Shown here: piece after piece, positions 15,150-24,228 of the stretch | How the letters are laid out: each line of letters starts with the position of its first letter | Position numbering within the stretch: position 1 is the stretch's first letter | Assembly (NCBI GenBank): GCA_014237395.1 | Contig: JABZFP010000015.1 | Span: 62,001 to 126,000, forward strand | Source of the DNA: Desulfobacteraceae bacterium | GTDB lineage: Bacteria; Desulfobacterota; Desulfobacteria; Desulfobacterales; UBA5852 | Reading direction: 5' to 3' | DNA length: 64,000 nucleotides | Program-made: the position numbers and the translations under genes | The notes under the pieces: generated by a model | The model's database searches: none | The model's input: the letters and a program-made list of their open reading frames with translations, nothing else | Told to the model about the DNA's origin: nothing

Positions 15150-18149
15150 ATGAAACCGTCACTCCCCCATGCCAACCATCAACGGGATGTCTTTGACCTA
15201 TCGTTCAAAGTCTTCCATGAATTGATGGCCCGCAAGGTCAACCACATCCTGCTGGTATCCAGTCCCTACGACGCCTTCATCATGGAAGAGGAAGGACGCC
15301 TGGCGCAACGCATTATCCAGGAATACCGCGGCCTCAATCTGTCCCGCCCGCCCCATCTGACATGGGTGTCCACCGCCCGGGAGGCCCTTCAGGAACTGGA
15401 ACGCAAGCCCTTTGACATGGTCATTACCATGCCGCGCATCGGTGATCTGCCGGTACATGAACTCGGGCGCCGCATCAAAAAAGATCACCGCCACATTCCG
15501 GTATTCCTGTTGACACCGGATCCCAACTGGATGCGCCTCGACCCGCAATGTTTCAACGAAGACTGCATCAATCGGGTCTTCATCTGGAGCGGCAACGCCG
15601 ACCTCCTGCTGGCCATCATCAAAAGCGTCGAAGATGCCATGAACGTGGCCTACGATACGGAACGGGCCCGGGTGCGGGTGATCATCATGGTGGAAGATTC
15701 ACCGCTTTATATTTCGTCCCTGCTGCCCCTTTTGTACAAGGAAATCGTTTCCCAAACCCAGGCCGTTATGGAAGAGTCCCTCAACGAAGAACACCGCTTT
15801 TTCAGGATGCGCGCCCGTCCCAAAATCCTGATCGCCAGCACCTACGAAAAAGCACTGGAACTCTACCGCACCTTCCAGCCCTATCTGCTGGGGATTCTTT
15901 CCGACGTGCGCTTCCCGCGCAACGGCCGGCTCGACCCGGACGCCGGATACGCCCTGCTGAAATTGATGAAGGAGGAGACACCGGATGTCCCCCTGCTGAA
16001 TTTCAGTTCCGAGGAATCCAACCGGGAGCGGGCCTCCGCCATCCCGGCCGTCTTTTTAAACAAGAACTCCCCGATCCTGCATGAGGAAATCCGAGGCTTC
16101 TTTCAGAAACACCTCGGTTTTGGCGATTTTGTCTTCCGCCTGCCGGACGGGCATGAAGTGGGCCGTGCCGCCAACCTGCGGCAACTGGAAACAATCCTGC
16201 CGGATATCCCTAAAGAATCGATCCTCTACCATGCCCGCCGGAATCATTTCTCCGGCTGGCTCATGGCTCGCTCGGAAATTCTTCTGGCCTACCGGTTGCG
16301 TCCGGTCAAAGTATCGGATTTTTCCAGCACCGATGAATTGAAGCATTACCTGGTGGATTGTCTGAAAGAACGGCGCCGGGGACGCCAGCGCGGGGTCGTT
16401 ACCGATTTCGCTCCCGACCACTATGACCCGGAAGCGGATTTCGTCAAGATCGGAAGCGGTTCCCTGGGCGGCAAGGCCCGGGGTCTGGCGTTCATGGCCA
16501 GCCAGATTCGGACACTGAGCCATCTGGACGAGCGCTATCCCGACGTGGCCATCGGCGTGCCCAAGACCATGGTCATTTCCACCGAAGGGTTCGATGCCTT
16601 TATCGACCAGAATCATCTGCGGGACATGGCCTCCTGCGACCAGGACGACGCCCATGTAACCGATGTTTTTTTGAAAAGCCACCTGCCCGACACGGTCGAA
16701 AATGCCATCGCCCTTTTTCTGGAACAAGCCCGTTATCCGCTGGCCGTGCGTTCTTCCAGTCTGCTGGAGGACGCCCAGCACCAGCCCTTCGCGGGCCTGT
16801 ATAACACCCTGATCCTGCCCAACTGCCACCCTGACGGCGAAGTGCGGCGGCGCCAGATGGTGCGCGCCATCAAATTGATCTATGCTTCGACCTACCTGAA
16901 GCGTGCCCGCACCTATGCCCGCAGCACGGGGCACCGCCTCGAACAGGAGCGCATGGCCATTTTGGTCCAGAAACTAACCGGAACAGAATACAAGGGCTGG
17001 TTCTATCCGGCCATCACCGGGCAGGCCAGCTCGTTCAATTTCTACCCGGTTTCCCACATGAAGGCCGAGGAAGGCATCGCCATCATCAGCCTCGGGTTCA
17101 GTGCCTCCGATGAGACCAAACGTCATGCCTTGCGATTTTGCCCGGCCCACCCCCAGCTGTTGCCCCAGTTTTCGACGGTCGACGATATCCTTAAAAATGC
17201 CCAGCGGTTTTTTTATGCCATCGACATGGATACCGCCCGGCGGCAAGTGGAAGCGGATACCCGCGCCCTCATCGTGCGACGCGAGATCGACGACTGCCGC
17301 GACCATCCGTCCATCGCCGCCCTGTGCAGTGCCTATATTCCTGAAGAAAACCGTCTTCGGGATTCCCTCTCACGTCAGGGCTACCCGGTACTCACCTTCG
17401 CCCCCATCCTCAAACACCGGCTGTTTCCGCTGGCGGATATCCTTTCGGATCTGCTGCAGGCCTGTCAGGAGGGCATGGGAGGACCGGTGGAAATCGAATT
17501 CGGCGTGAATCTGGCCAGCGAAGCCAATGGCGGCAATGAATTTCACTTGTTTCAAATCCGCCCGATGCCCCAATTCGATCAACAGGTCAGCCCATCCATA
17601 TCGGAGGCCCAAATCGCCACCGCCGTCTGTCATTCGCGTTTGGCGCTGGGCAATGGGCACCATCGCGACATGACGGACATCGTCCTGGTGGACCCGGCCA
17701 CCTTCGACCCCGCCCAGACGATCGCTATCGCGGCTGAAATCAGTCGTCTCAACACCGCGTTGCAGCAGCAGCAACGGCGCTATCTCCTCATCGGCCCCGG
17801 CCGATGGGGATCATCCGACCGATGGCTGGGTATTCCGGTAACCTGGAAAGATATTTCGGGCGTGGGGGCCATTATCGAAACATCCCATGCCGCACTGCAG
17901 GCCGACGCCTCCCAGGGATCCCATTTTTTTCAGAACCTGACATCATCCGGCATCTGCTACCTGACGCTCCAGAACGATGCGCACGGTTTTTTGCGCTGGG
18001 ACTGGTTGGCGAAACAGGCGTCCCTGACCCGCACCACCTATTTGCGCCATATCCGTCTGGCGCTCCCTCTGGAACTTTATGTGGACGGCAAATCTTCGCA
18101 GGGCATCATCATCGACCCCGCGGAAAATCCGCCGGAACCCGCCGCCTGA
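15150..18149 (+). CDS. Receiver-like domains fused to PEP/pyruvate-binding ATP-grasp domain
   Basis: A 999-residue cytoplasmic protein. Two N-terminal regions look like response-regulator receivers. The first (~33-130) is degenerate. The second (~175-300) keeps the strand ends, a VEDSP acidic pair and a SDVRFP segment at the phosphoacceptor position. Residues ~435-805 match the PEP-synthase/PPDK N-terminal domain (GSLGGKARGLAFM, AVRSSSLLEDA-QHQPFAGLY, LFQIRPMPQ). The phosphohistidine swivel domain and the TIM-barrel PEP domain of a full synthase are absent. A unique ~195-residue C-terminus contains GPGRWGSSD. The frame is open further upstream, but that part is poor coding sequence and overlaps the previous gene. 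Likely a signal-responsive ATP-dependent phosphotransferase; the target is unknown. Confidence 0.8.
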   Translation: MKPSLPHANHQRDVFDLSFKVFHELMARKVNHILLVSSPYDAFIMEEEGRLAQRIIQEYRGLNLSRPPHLTWVSTAREALQELERKPFDMVITMPRIGDLPVHELGRRIKKDHRHIPVFLLTPDPNWMRLDPQCFNEDCINRVFIWSGNADLLLAIIKSVEDAMNVAYDTERARVRVIIMVEDSPLYISSLLPLLYKEIVSQTQAVMEESLNEEHRFFRMRARPKILIASTYEKALELYRTFQPYLLGILSDVRFPRNGRLDPDAGYALLKLMKEETPDVPLLNFSSEESNRERASAIPAVFLNKNSPILHEEIRGFFQKHLGFGDFVFRLPDGHEVGRAANLRQLETILPDIPKESILYHARRNHFSGWLMARSEILLAYRLRPVKVSDFSSTDELKHYLVDCLKERRRGRQRGVVTDFAPDHYDPEADFVKIGSGSLGGKARGLAFMASQIRTLSHLDERYPDVAIGVPKTMVISTEGFDAFIDQNHLRDMASCDQDDAHVTDVFLKSHLPDTVENAIALFLEQARYPLAVRSSSLLEDAQHQPFAGLYNTLILPNCHPDGEVRRRQMVRAIKLIYASTYLKRARTYARSTGHRLEQERMAILVQKLTGTEYKGWFYPAITGQASSFNFYPVSHMKAEEGIAIISLGFSASDETKRHALRFCPAHPQLLPQFSTVDDILKNAQRFFYAIDMDTARRQVEADTRALIVRREIDDCRDHPSIAALCSAYIPEENRLRDSLSRQGYPVLTFAPILKHRLFPLADILSDLLQACQEGMGGPVEIEFGVNLASEANGGNEFHLFQIRPMPQFDQQVSPSISEAQIATAVCHSRLALGNGHHRDMTDIVLVDPATFDPAQTIAIAAEISRLNTALQQQQRRYLLIGPGRWGSSDRWLGIPVTWKDISGVGAIIETSHAALQADASQGSHFFQNLTSSGICYLTLQNDAHGFLRWDWLAKQASLTRTTYLRHIRLALPLELYVDGKSSQGIIIDPAENPPEPAA

Positions 18150-18197
18150 CGCTTTCGTCGACGCCACCGGTTATCGCCGCAAAGGAATCGCACCCTC

Positions 18198-19109
18198 ATG
18201 GCCGCCACCATCACCCGTCGCTGGTCACGACTTTCCGTCCTCATACTGGCAACGATTTCCGCTGCTCTGCTCTTCGGCCTGTTTCGGGTGGTGCTTCATC
18301 GAACGGTCGCCCGCCAGTTGCAGGAAACCGCTCAAACCATACCCGGCTGCACCGGCATTCGCTATGCCAGACTCACCATCCCCACCTTCACCCTGCAGGC
18401 TAAAATCGAGGAAGCCGCCTTGCTGTTTGCCGATACGGCTCAGGAAATCCAACTGCAAACGGTTCACATCCGACGCTTCCGTCCCGGTGACCGCCTGCCA
18501 CAAGCCCTGGATGCCGCCATCGATGGATTCCAGATCGACCGCCACCAGCCCTTGCTGGCCCATCTGCGGCAGGCCCTGCATGACTTGGGCTACCAAAAGC
18601 TAACCGGTGATCTGCAAATCCGATTGGAGCGTCGCGGCGATGATAAAACGGAATGGGAAATCGATCTGGCGCTTCGAATCGTCGACGCCGGCACAGTGGC
18701 GCTGTCAACCCGACTGAACAAGATCAACGCGGATGGCGTTGCCATGGCACTGGACAACCCGCTGAACTGGCTGATCGTCCTGCCGCCGGTGGAATGGGTG
18801 CAGGGAAAATTGACCTACGGGGACGACGGGCTTTTCGACCGCATCCTGTTCGACGCCGCCCGCAAACGGGGGCGCCCGCCGCAGCAAATACGTGAAGCCC
18901 TGTTGCAAGACCTGCAAATGCGCTTGCAAACCGAAAAAGAGCCCGGCGTTCAGGCCGTATGGCAATCGCTGATAACGTTCTGCCGCCAGCCCGGGCGCAT
19001 CACCCTGCAAACCCGTCTGCCACAGCCGAGGCCGCTGGGACAACTCGTGTGGGTCCGGCAGCCGCGGGATGTCATTCGCCGCCTTGCCATTGAAAGCACG
19101 GTTGATTAA
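18198..19109 (+). CDS. Membrane-anchored hypothetical protein (303 aa)
   Basis: An N-terminal basic stretch and one transmembrane segment (residues ~13-33, LSVLILATISAALLFGLF) lead into a domain of about 265 residues, probably periplasmic. That domain has alternating strands (TLQAKIEEAALLF, LQTVHIRRF, TGDLQIRLERRGDDKTEWEIDLALRI). The pattern recalls DUF945/AsmA-like beta folds but is not close enough to assign. It starts 48 bases after the receiver/PEP-binding gene, with AAAGGA upstream, and probably shares its transcript. It converges with the TPR gene at 19167. Confidence 0.65.
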   Translation: MAATITRRWSRLSVLILATISAALLFGLFRVVLHRTVARQLQETAQTIPGCTGIRYARLTIPTFTLQAKIEEAALLFADTAQEIQLQTVHIRRFRPGDRLPQALDAAIDGFQIDRHQPLLAHLRQALHDLGYQKLTGDLQIRLERRGDDKTEWEIDLALRIVDAGTVALSTRLNKINADGVAMALDNPLNWLIVLPPVEWVQGKLTYGDDGLFDRILFDAARKRGRPPQQIREALLQDLQMRLQTEKEPGVQAVWQSLITFCRQPGRITLQTRLPQPRPLGQLVWVRQPRDVIRRLAIESTVD

Positions 19110-19166
19110 CGGAACACGTTCTCTTTTTGGTCGAAAAACACCCCACCGACAAGCCTGGCTGGATGG

Positions 19167-21167
19167 TCAGTTCCAGTCCACACCGGCATGTTGCAGGTAG
19201 ATCCGGGCATCTTCGTTCCCCAGAAAACCGGCTTCCATGAAATCTTTCATGGCCAGATCGGTGTCACCCGCCAGAAGATAAACACGCCCGCGCCCGTAGA
19301 AATAGGCCCCGTTGGTCGGCATGCGATCAATGGCACGGGAAATCGCACCGATGGCCGCCTCGAATTGCCCCAATTCACCGTAAGCCACCCCCTGTTGAAA
19401 ATGGGCCTCAACCAGATCCGGCGCCAAATCAAGCGCCTTCTGGAAACAGCGTACCGCGCCCTTGTAATTGCCATAGGCGGAAAGCAAGCCGCCACGGTCC
19501 ATCCAATAGGCCGGTGTGTTCACCCGTTCCGGCGCCGACGTTGCCGGCTGGGGTTTATCGTCCGCGGGTTGGTCAGCAACCGACCCGGCAGCCGATTCGG
19601 TCTGGTTTGCGGCCTGCGCTGAAAGGCTCGCAAACAGGGTCATCAATTGCTGCATATCCTGCACGTCGATGCGGGTGCGGGTGGTCAATTCACCTTCCTG
19701 TAAAGCGGCCTGCATGCTCAAATCGCCAAGATTGGGCGGAATCGTCAGCGACGGCTCCGCGTTCGGCATGAGACTTTGAAGGCCACGCAGATAGGCCCCC
19801 AGATCCATCGAAAATTCGGCCAGCGGTCCCTGGGCCGGCCCCTTCTGGAACTGCCCCGTTTGCTGGATCATTTTTTCGATAGCCGCGTCCGTTGAGGCGG
19901 CCAGGATCAGGCCGTCCACCGATGTCATGCGGGTCTGGTAGTCTTGCAGGGCCGCAGCAGCGGCAGGTTGGTTTCCGGCCGGCGACATGGCGGGAAAGCG
20001 GGTCCGCACGCCGATCACTTTTCTGCCGGCCACGGTGGTGTCCGGCATTCGCTCGTACAGCGGTTGTACCGGCTGGCCGTTTTGTGTTTCCACCAGGGCC
20101 GCCATGCGGCGGTTATATTTTTCAAACCAGGGCAGATAAACCTCCTCCAGGTAGGCGTTGCCGTCCACGGTGTCGTGCAGGGCGTAGATCATCTCGAAGG
20201 TCATCCCGTTTTGATCCAGCGCCATGCCGCCGGCCATTTCACCGGTTATCCCCTTGGCAATCTCGCCCAATTCGTCAAAATCAAACCCCATTTTGCGGTA
20301 TATCTGACCCAAACTAGCCCCCAGCATCTGCAAGACGCCGGCGGCATTATAGGCCCGCGACCGGAACTGCATCGGATAGTCCGGCTGATAGCCGCCCAGC
20401 CGGACCTCTGTTTTGGGGTCCGTCAACAGCCCGGCCAGGTAGGACTCCGGCACACCTTTCACATCCAGCAGCAGTAACAAGGCCTCGGGATCGATATTCA
20501 GCCCCACCCGCAGGGTGTCCACCTGTTTCAACGTGGCCAGGAAATCACGGGCCATGCCCTGCACCTCTTCCGGCGTGAGCAGCGCCGGCGCATCGCCGGC
20601 CGCAGCGTTGGCCGCCATGGCCTGGATCGCGCTTTCGATTTGGGTTTCGGATTGACGCACGACATCATGAACCGTCATCTCCACGATCAGGTTGGTATCC
20701 GAAGACTGGCGGGAAGCCTTCACGAGATAAGTCTGCTCGGTATCGGACACCGTCATTTCCGGCGCCGGCGGGAACCGGAGCACATAATAATCTTCTCCGG
20801 CAATCGCCCCATAAGCCCCCTTAAAATTCTCATTGGGTGTCTGAAACGGCACGAGAACCGTCCAGGATGTCGCCTGCCCGTCGTATTGCATACCGGCCAC
20901 GATCGAACGCAACGGATCGATCCAATCGGTTCCCTGGAGCATGCCTTTGACCATCGCCGTTTGTGAAGCTGCATCGGCAGCGGGATTGGACGGCATCAGC
21001 GATTCCATATCCTGTAATACCTGATCGATATCGCGAATCTTTATCAGAAGACTGGGCCGCTCCGCATCCGCGGGCGTCTGCCCATAGGCCGGGAGCATCC
21101 CCCCCAGCATGAAAACCGCCAGCCCCCACCAAACGGCCGTTATGGCAATGCGTCGTCTGATCAACAT
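19167..21167 (-). CDS. Secreted TPR-containing protein (666 aa)
   Basis: A signal peptide is clear (RRRIAITAVWWGLAVFMLGG...AYGQ, residues ~3-30). A ~500-residue region of unknown fold follows (PSLLIKIRDIDQVLQDMESL; EMAGGMALDQNGMTFEMIYALHD), reminiscent of DUF3352-type envelope proteins. After a Gln/Ala/Pro linker, residues ~560-666 hold about three tetratricopeptide repeats (YKGAVRCFQKALDLAPDLVE; GQFEAAIGAISRAIDRMP). AAAGGAG precedes the ATG. It is probably periplasmic and protein-binding. No catalytic motif seen and no operon partner on the same strand. Confidence 0.75.
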   Translation of the reverse strand: MLIRRRIAITAVWWGLAVFMLGGMLPAYGQTPADAERPSLLIKIRDIDQVLQDMESLMPSNPAADAASQTAMVKGMLQGTDWIDPLRSIVAGMQYDGQATSWTVLVPFQTPNENFKGAYGAIAGEDYYVLRFPPAPEMTVSDTEQTYLVKASRQSSDTNLIVEMTVHDVVRQSETQIESAIQAMAANAAAGDAPALLTPEEVQGMARDFLATLKQVDTLRVGLNIDPEALLLLLDVKGVPESYLAGLLTDPKTEVRLGGYQPDYPMQFRSRAYNAAGVLQMLGASLGQIYRKMGFDFDELGEIAKGITGEMAGGMALDQNGMTFEMIYALHDTVDGNAYLEEVYLPWFEKYNRRMAALVETQNGQPVQPLYERMPDTTVAGRKVIGVRTRFPAMSPAGNQPAAAAALQDYQTRMTSVDGLILAASTDAAIEKMIQQTGQFQKGPAQGPLAEFSMDLGAYLRGLQSLMPNAEPSLTIPPNLGDLSMQAALQEGELTTRTRIDVQDMQQLMTLFASLSAQAANQTESAAGSVADQPADDKPQPATSAPERVNTPAYWMDRGGLLSAYGNYKGAVRCFQKALDLAPDLVEAHFQQGVAYGELGQFEAAIGAISRAIDRMPTNGAYFYGRGRVYLLAGDTDLAMKDFMEAGFLGNEDARIYLQHAGVDWN

Positions 21168-21657
21168 GAAGATGAATCTCCTTTAAAAAAATGGTATTGC
21201 GCCAAGTCGGAAACCCGGCACGCGGTTCACAAAATGTCACGCATGCGATCGCTCCGAATTCGGGTCAATGTATATCCCATATACGATGGAGACGCAAACC
21301 AGCCCCGCCTGTCAGAGGGGTGGTCGGCGTCGATGGGGCCCCAATCGGTGGGAATGTGCCGCAATGCAATTGATGAACGGTATCAAATCCCGGATAGGCT
21401 TGATCAATTCGGCATAATTCTTTATCAATGATGGCACCGCGCCATCGGGTGTATAGAAAGAAACGAACGGATTTCGACGACGGGTCCTAAAGCGACAGGC
21501 TTCCCATTGCCCAGATCATCCTTAGGGTTACGGTGGGTCATATGGCTTTTTCACCGCTATGAAGATCCGCATCTCATCATCGCTGCGGGAACGGCTGCCA
21601 TGATTCGAAGGCCCATCCCGTTGCACCATAAACACGTTTGAAAAGGACAGCGTCACC
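21168..21657. other. 490-base intergenic region between divergent genes
   Basis: No convincing gene. It holds a 15-base palindrome GTATAT-CCC-ATATAC (21270-21284), a GATGGC-ACCGC-GCCATC hairpin (21430-21446) and a promoter-like TTGATC, 17-base spacer, TATCAA (21400-21428, plus strand) that could serve the gene at 21658. Confidence 0.4.
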
Positions 21658-21990
21658 ATGGCAGTTGAAAACGATCTTGTACTCATTCACCACGAAGACC
21701 AGCCGGTTGTGTTCGCGCGTATCGAAGAAATCCTGCCGGATGTCAAACCCGACTGGTACCATGTCAAACTCCTCATGCTGCAGGTGCCGCCTCAGGTGGT
21801 GACCTGGATTTTGCGCGATGTCTACATCAATGGCGAAGAATTCACCATGAACAGCCAGCGTATGCGCCTGGAAAAAGTCGCTGCACCGATCCAGGAAACG
21901 CATCCGCCCGCACCCGAGGCCCCGCCGCCGCCCTCCCGCAAGCCATCGGGGGGTGGGCAGGTCATCTCCCTGAAAAACATAAAAAAGTAG
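21658..21990 (+). CDS. Conserved-looking hypothetical protein (110 aa)
   Basis: The first ~80 residues look like a compact alpha/beta domain (NDLVLIHHEDQPVVFARIEEI; WYHVKLLMLQVPPQVVTWIL; INGEEFTMNSQRMRLEKV). A Pro/Ala linker and a short basic end (GGQVISLKNIKK) follow. AAAAGGACAG before the ATG is an acceptable ribosome-binding site. The mix of a 'value in, residue out' beta pattern and a disordered basic tail suggests a small binding protein, but no family is assigned. Confidence 0.65.
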   Translation: MAVENDLVLIHHEDQPVVFARIEEILPDVKPDWYHVKLLMLQVPPQVVTWILRDVYINGEEFTMNSQRMRLEKVAAPIQETHPPAPEAPPPPSRKPSGGGQVISLKNIKK

Positions 21991-22095
21991 GCATCTAAGC
22001 GATGCCCTTGCCCGGCGGCATCCAAAATGGCATGCCAACGGCGCGTGGGCGATGCTGCCCGATGCCGTCACCCGTAAATCTGAACGGTTCTTGCT

Positions 22096-23007
22096 ATGCC
22101 TTCGTCGCCCCCCTTGAAAACGATCGTATCCGCCTCGCGCCGGACCGACATTCCGGCCTTTTACATGGACTGGTTTATGGCGGGTATCGCGAACGGTTGT
22201 TTTGAGGTCATCAACCCCTACAATCAGCATCGCCGACAGGTGCCGGCACAATCGCATGAAATTCACAGCATTGTGTTCTGGTCCAAAAATTTCGGCCCCT
22301 TTCTACGCGGAAACTTCGACCGCAAACTGCAACAGCAGGGATACCCGCTGCTCTTCAATTTTACGATCAATGCCGCCGATCGACGGCTTGAACCGCATGT
22401 GCCGCCCCTGGCGGAACGCCTCCAGCAGATAACCGAACTGGCCCAGCGGCATGATCCGCAGGCCATCACGTGGCGCTTCGATCCCCTTTGCTTTTTTCGT
22501 CGTGGCAACAGGGCCACATTCCACCATCATCTTGACGGCCTGGAGCCCATTGCCGATGCCTTGGCCGCCGTCGGCATCCGCCGTTGTGTCACCAGCTTCG
22601 TTGATCTCTATCGAAAGGTGAGGCTTCGCCTGCCTGAAGCCCGACTGGAACTGGTGGACCCGCCCCTTGCCGTCAAAGTCGAAACACTGAAGGCCATGGC
22701 CGCCGCCTTGCGAAAAAGGCAAATCGACTTGCACGTCTGCTGTGAGCAGACGATTCTGGACGCCCTTCCTGCAGGCACCGGCATCCGTTCCGGCGCGTGC
22801 ATCCCCGGACCATTGCTGGCCGACCTTTTTGGCGGCGGCTTCGCCATGAAAAAAGATCCGGGTCAACGGCGAACCCAGGGATGCACGTGTAATATCGCCG
22901 CCGATATCGGTTCTTACCGCCAGCAGCCCTGTTACCATGACTGCCTGTTTTGTTATGCCAACCCGCAGGCCCCTTCCCGGCGGCCTCTCAATCGAAAGCG
23001 ATCGTAA
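22096..23007 (+). CDS. DUF1848 family protein with C-terminal CxxxCxxC
   Basis: A 303-residue DUF1848 protein (SASRRTDIPAFYMDWFM; SIVFWSKNFGPFL; ITWRFDPLCFF). The C-terminus is Cys-rich: CTC at about 260, then CYHDCLFC close to the end, which is the CxxxCxxC spacing of radical SAM clusters but at the opposite end from usual. DUF1848 members are distantly related to spore photoproduct lyase-type proteins, so a radical SAM or Fe-S role is plausible. The stop is 4 bases before the dusB start, so the two are probably co-translated. Confidence 0.85.
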   Translation: MPSSPPLKTIVSASRRTDIPAFYMDWFMAGIANGCFEVINPYNQHRRQVPAQSHEIHSIVFWSKNFGPFLRGNFDRKLQQQGYPLLFNFTINAADRRLEPHVPPLAERLQQITELAQRHDPQAITWRFDPLCFFRRGNRATFHHHLDGLEPIADALAAVGIRRCVTSFVDLYRKVRLRLPEARLELVDPPLAVKVETLKAMAAALRKRQIDLHVCCEQTILDALPAGTGIRSGACIPGPLLADLFGGGFAMKKDPGQRRTQGCTCNIAADIGSYRQQPCYHDCLFCYANPQAPSRRPLNRKRS

Positions 23008-23011
23008 ACGC

Positions 23012-24028
23012 ATGCAGATCGGAGCGGTCAAACTGTCCAACAACATCGTGCTTGCCCCGCTGGCCGGGATTTCCAATCTGCCCTTGCGCCTGCTGGCCAA
23101 AGAAGCCGGGTGCGGCCTGGTCTATTCGGAAATGGTCAGCGCTAACGGCCTGGTCTACGGATCAGAAAAAACCGCCCGGCTGATGCATACCGTAGCTGAA
23201 GAATACCCCCTGGCAATCCAGCTGTTCGGCGCGGACCCAGCGATCACGGCGGATGCGGCACAGCAGGCGGTGGCGGCCGGCGCGGCCATGATCGATATCA
23301 ACTTCGGGTGTGCGGTTAAAAAAATTGTTAAAACCGGTTCCGGGGTTGCCTTGATGCGCGACCCGGATCGGGCTGAAGCCCTGCTAAACGCCGTGCGAAA
23401 GGCGATCAGCGTACCCCTAACCATCAAAATCCGCAGCGGCTGGGACGTTTCCGGTCGTCAGGCCCTTGAAATCGGTCGGATAGCGGAAGCCTGCGGCGTG
23501 GACGCCTTGGCGATTCACCCACGCAGCGCCGCGCAAGGATTTCGGGGCAAAGCGGACTGGACGCTGATCGCCACGATCAAGCAGGCCCTGAACATTCCCG
23601 TGATCGGCAACGGCGATATCGCAACGGCTGAAGATGCGCTCCGCATGTTGTCACAAACCGGTTGTGACGGGGTCATGATCGGACGGGCGGCCATCGGCAA
23701 CCCCTTTATTTTTTCAGCCATCCTGGCCCGCCAAAACGGTCAGATCCCGACGGCGCCAACACGGACCCAGCACTTCAATGTCATGAGACGCTATCTCAAA
23801 GATTCGGTGGCTTATCTGGGCGAACGCTCGGCCTGTCTGATGATGCGCAGTCGGTTGGGCTGGTTTGTTAAAGGACTCCATGGCAGCAGCCAGTTTCGGA
23901 AATCCATTACAACCGTCAGCACGCTGGCAGAAACCATGGCCGCCATCGACCGGTATGAGAATCAGCTGGCGAATGCAGCGGTCCCCGTTGAAGATGCCTT
24001 GCCGACCGACGGCTCACGGGCATTCTGA
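23012..24028 (+). CDS. dusB: tRNA-dihydrouridine synthase
   Basis: A 338-residue FMN-dependent TIM-barrel enzyme. Motifs include LAPLAGISNLPLRLLAKEAG (FMN site), the active-site region IDINFGCAVKKIVKTGSGVALM with the catalytic Cys, TIKIRSGWD, IHPRSAAQGF, VIGNGDI and MIGRAAIGNPF. It reduces specific uridines in the tRNA D loop. The ATG at 23012 gives the family N-terminus (MQIGAVKLSNNIVLAPLAG) and lies just after the DUF1848 stop. Dus enzymes normally have NPC...K; here the Cys sits in FGCAVKK, a common DusB-like variant. Confidence 0.94.
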   Translation: MQIGAVKLSNNIVLAPLAGISNLPLRLLAKEAGCGLVYSEMVSANGLVYGSEKTARLMHTVAEEYPLAIQLFGADPAITADAAQQAVAAGAAMIDINFGCAVKKIVKTGSGVALMRDPDRAEALLNAVRKAISVPLTIKIRSGWDVSGRQALEIGRIAEACGVDALAIHPRSAAQGFRGKADWTLIATIKQALNIPVIGNGDIATAEDALRMLSQTGCDGVMIGRAAIGNPFIFSAILARQNGQIPTAPTRTQHFNVMRRYLKDSVAYLGERSACLMMRSRLGWFVKGLHGSSQFRKSITTVSTLAETMAAIDRYENQLANAAVPVEDALPTDGSRAF

Positions 24029-24228
24029 TGCCCGGTTGACGTGGCTCCGCCGGTGAACAGGTTGAACCTTGCTGGTGCAGGGAAGAAATCGGTAATGAAG
24101 GCCGCAACAAAGGATAGCGCGGGGTGGCCTGAGATAACCGGCGTGAATCACGGCGCGGGCCACAACGGCAGCGGCGTTGCATCTGCCCTGCCGGAGTCGC
24201 CCATCACACCCGATTCACGTTGACATCA

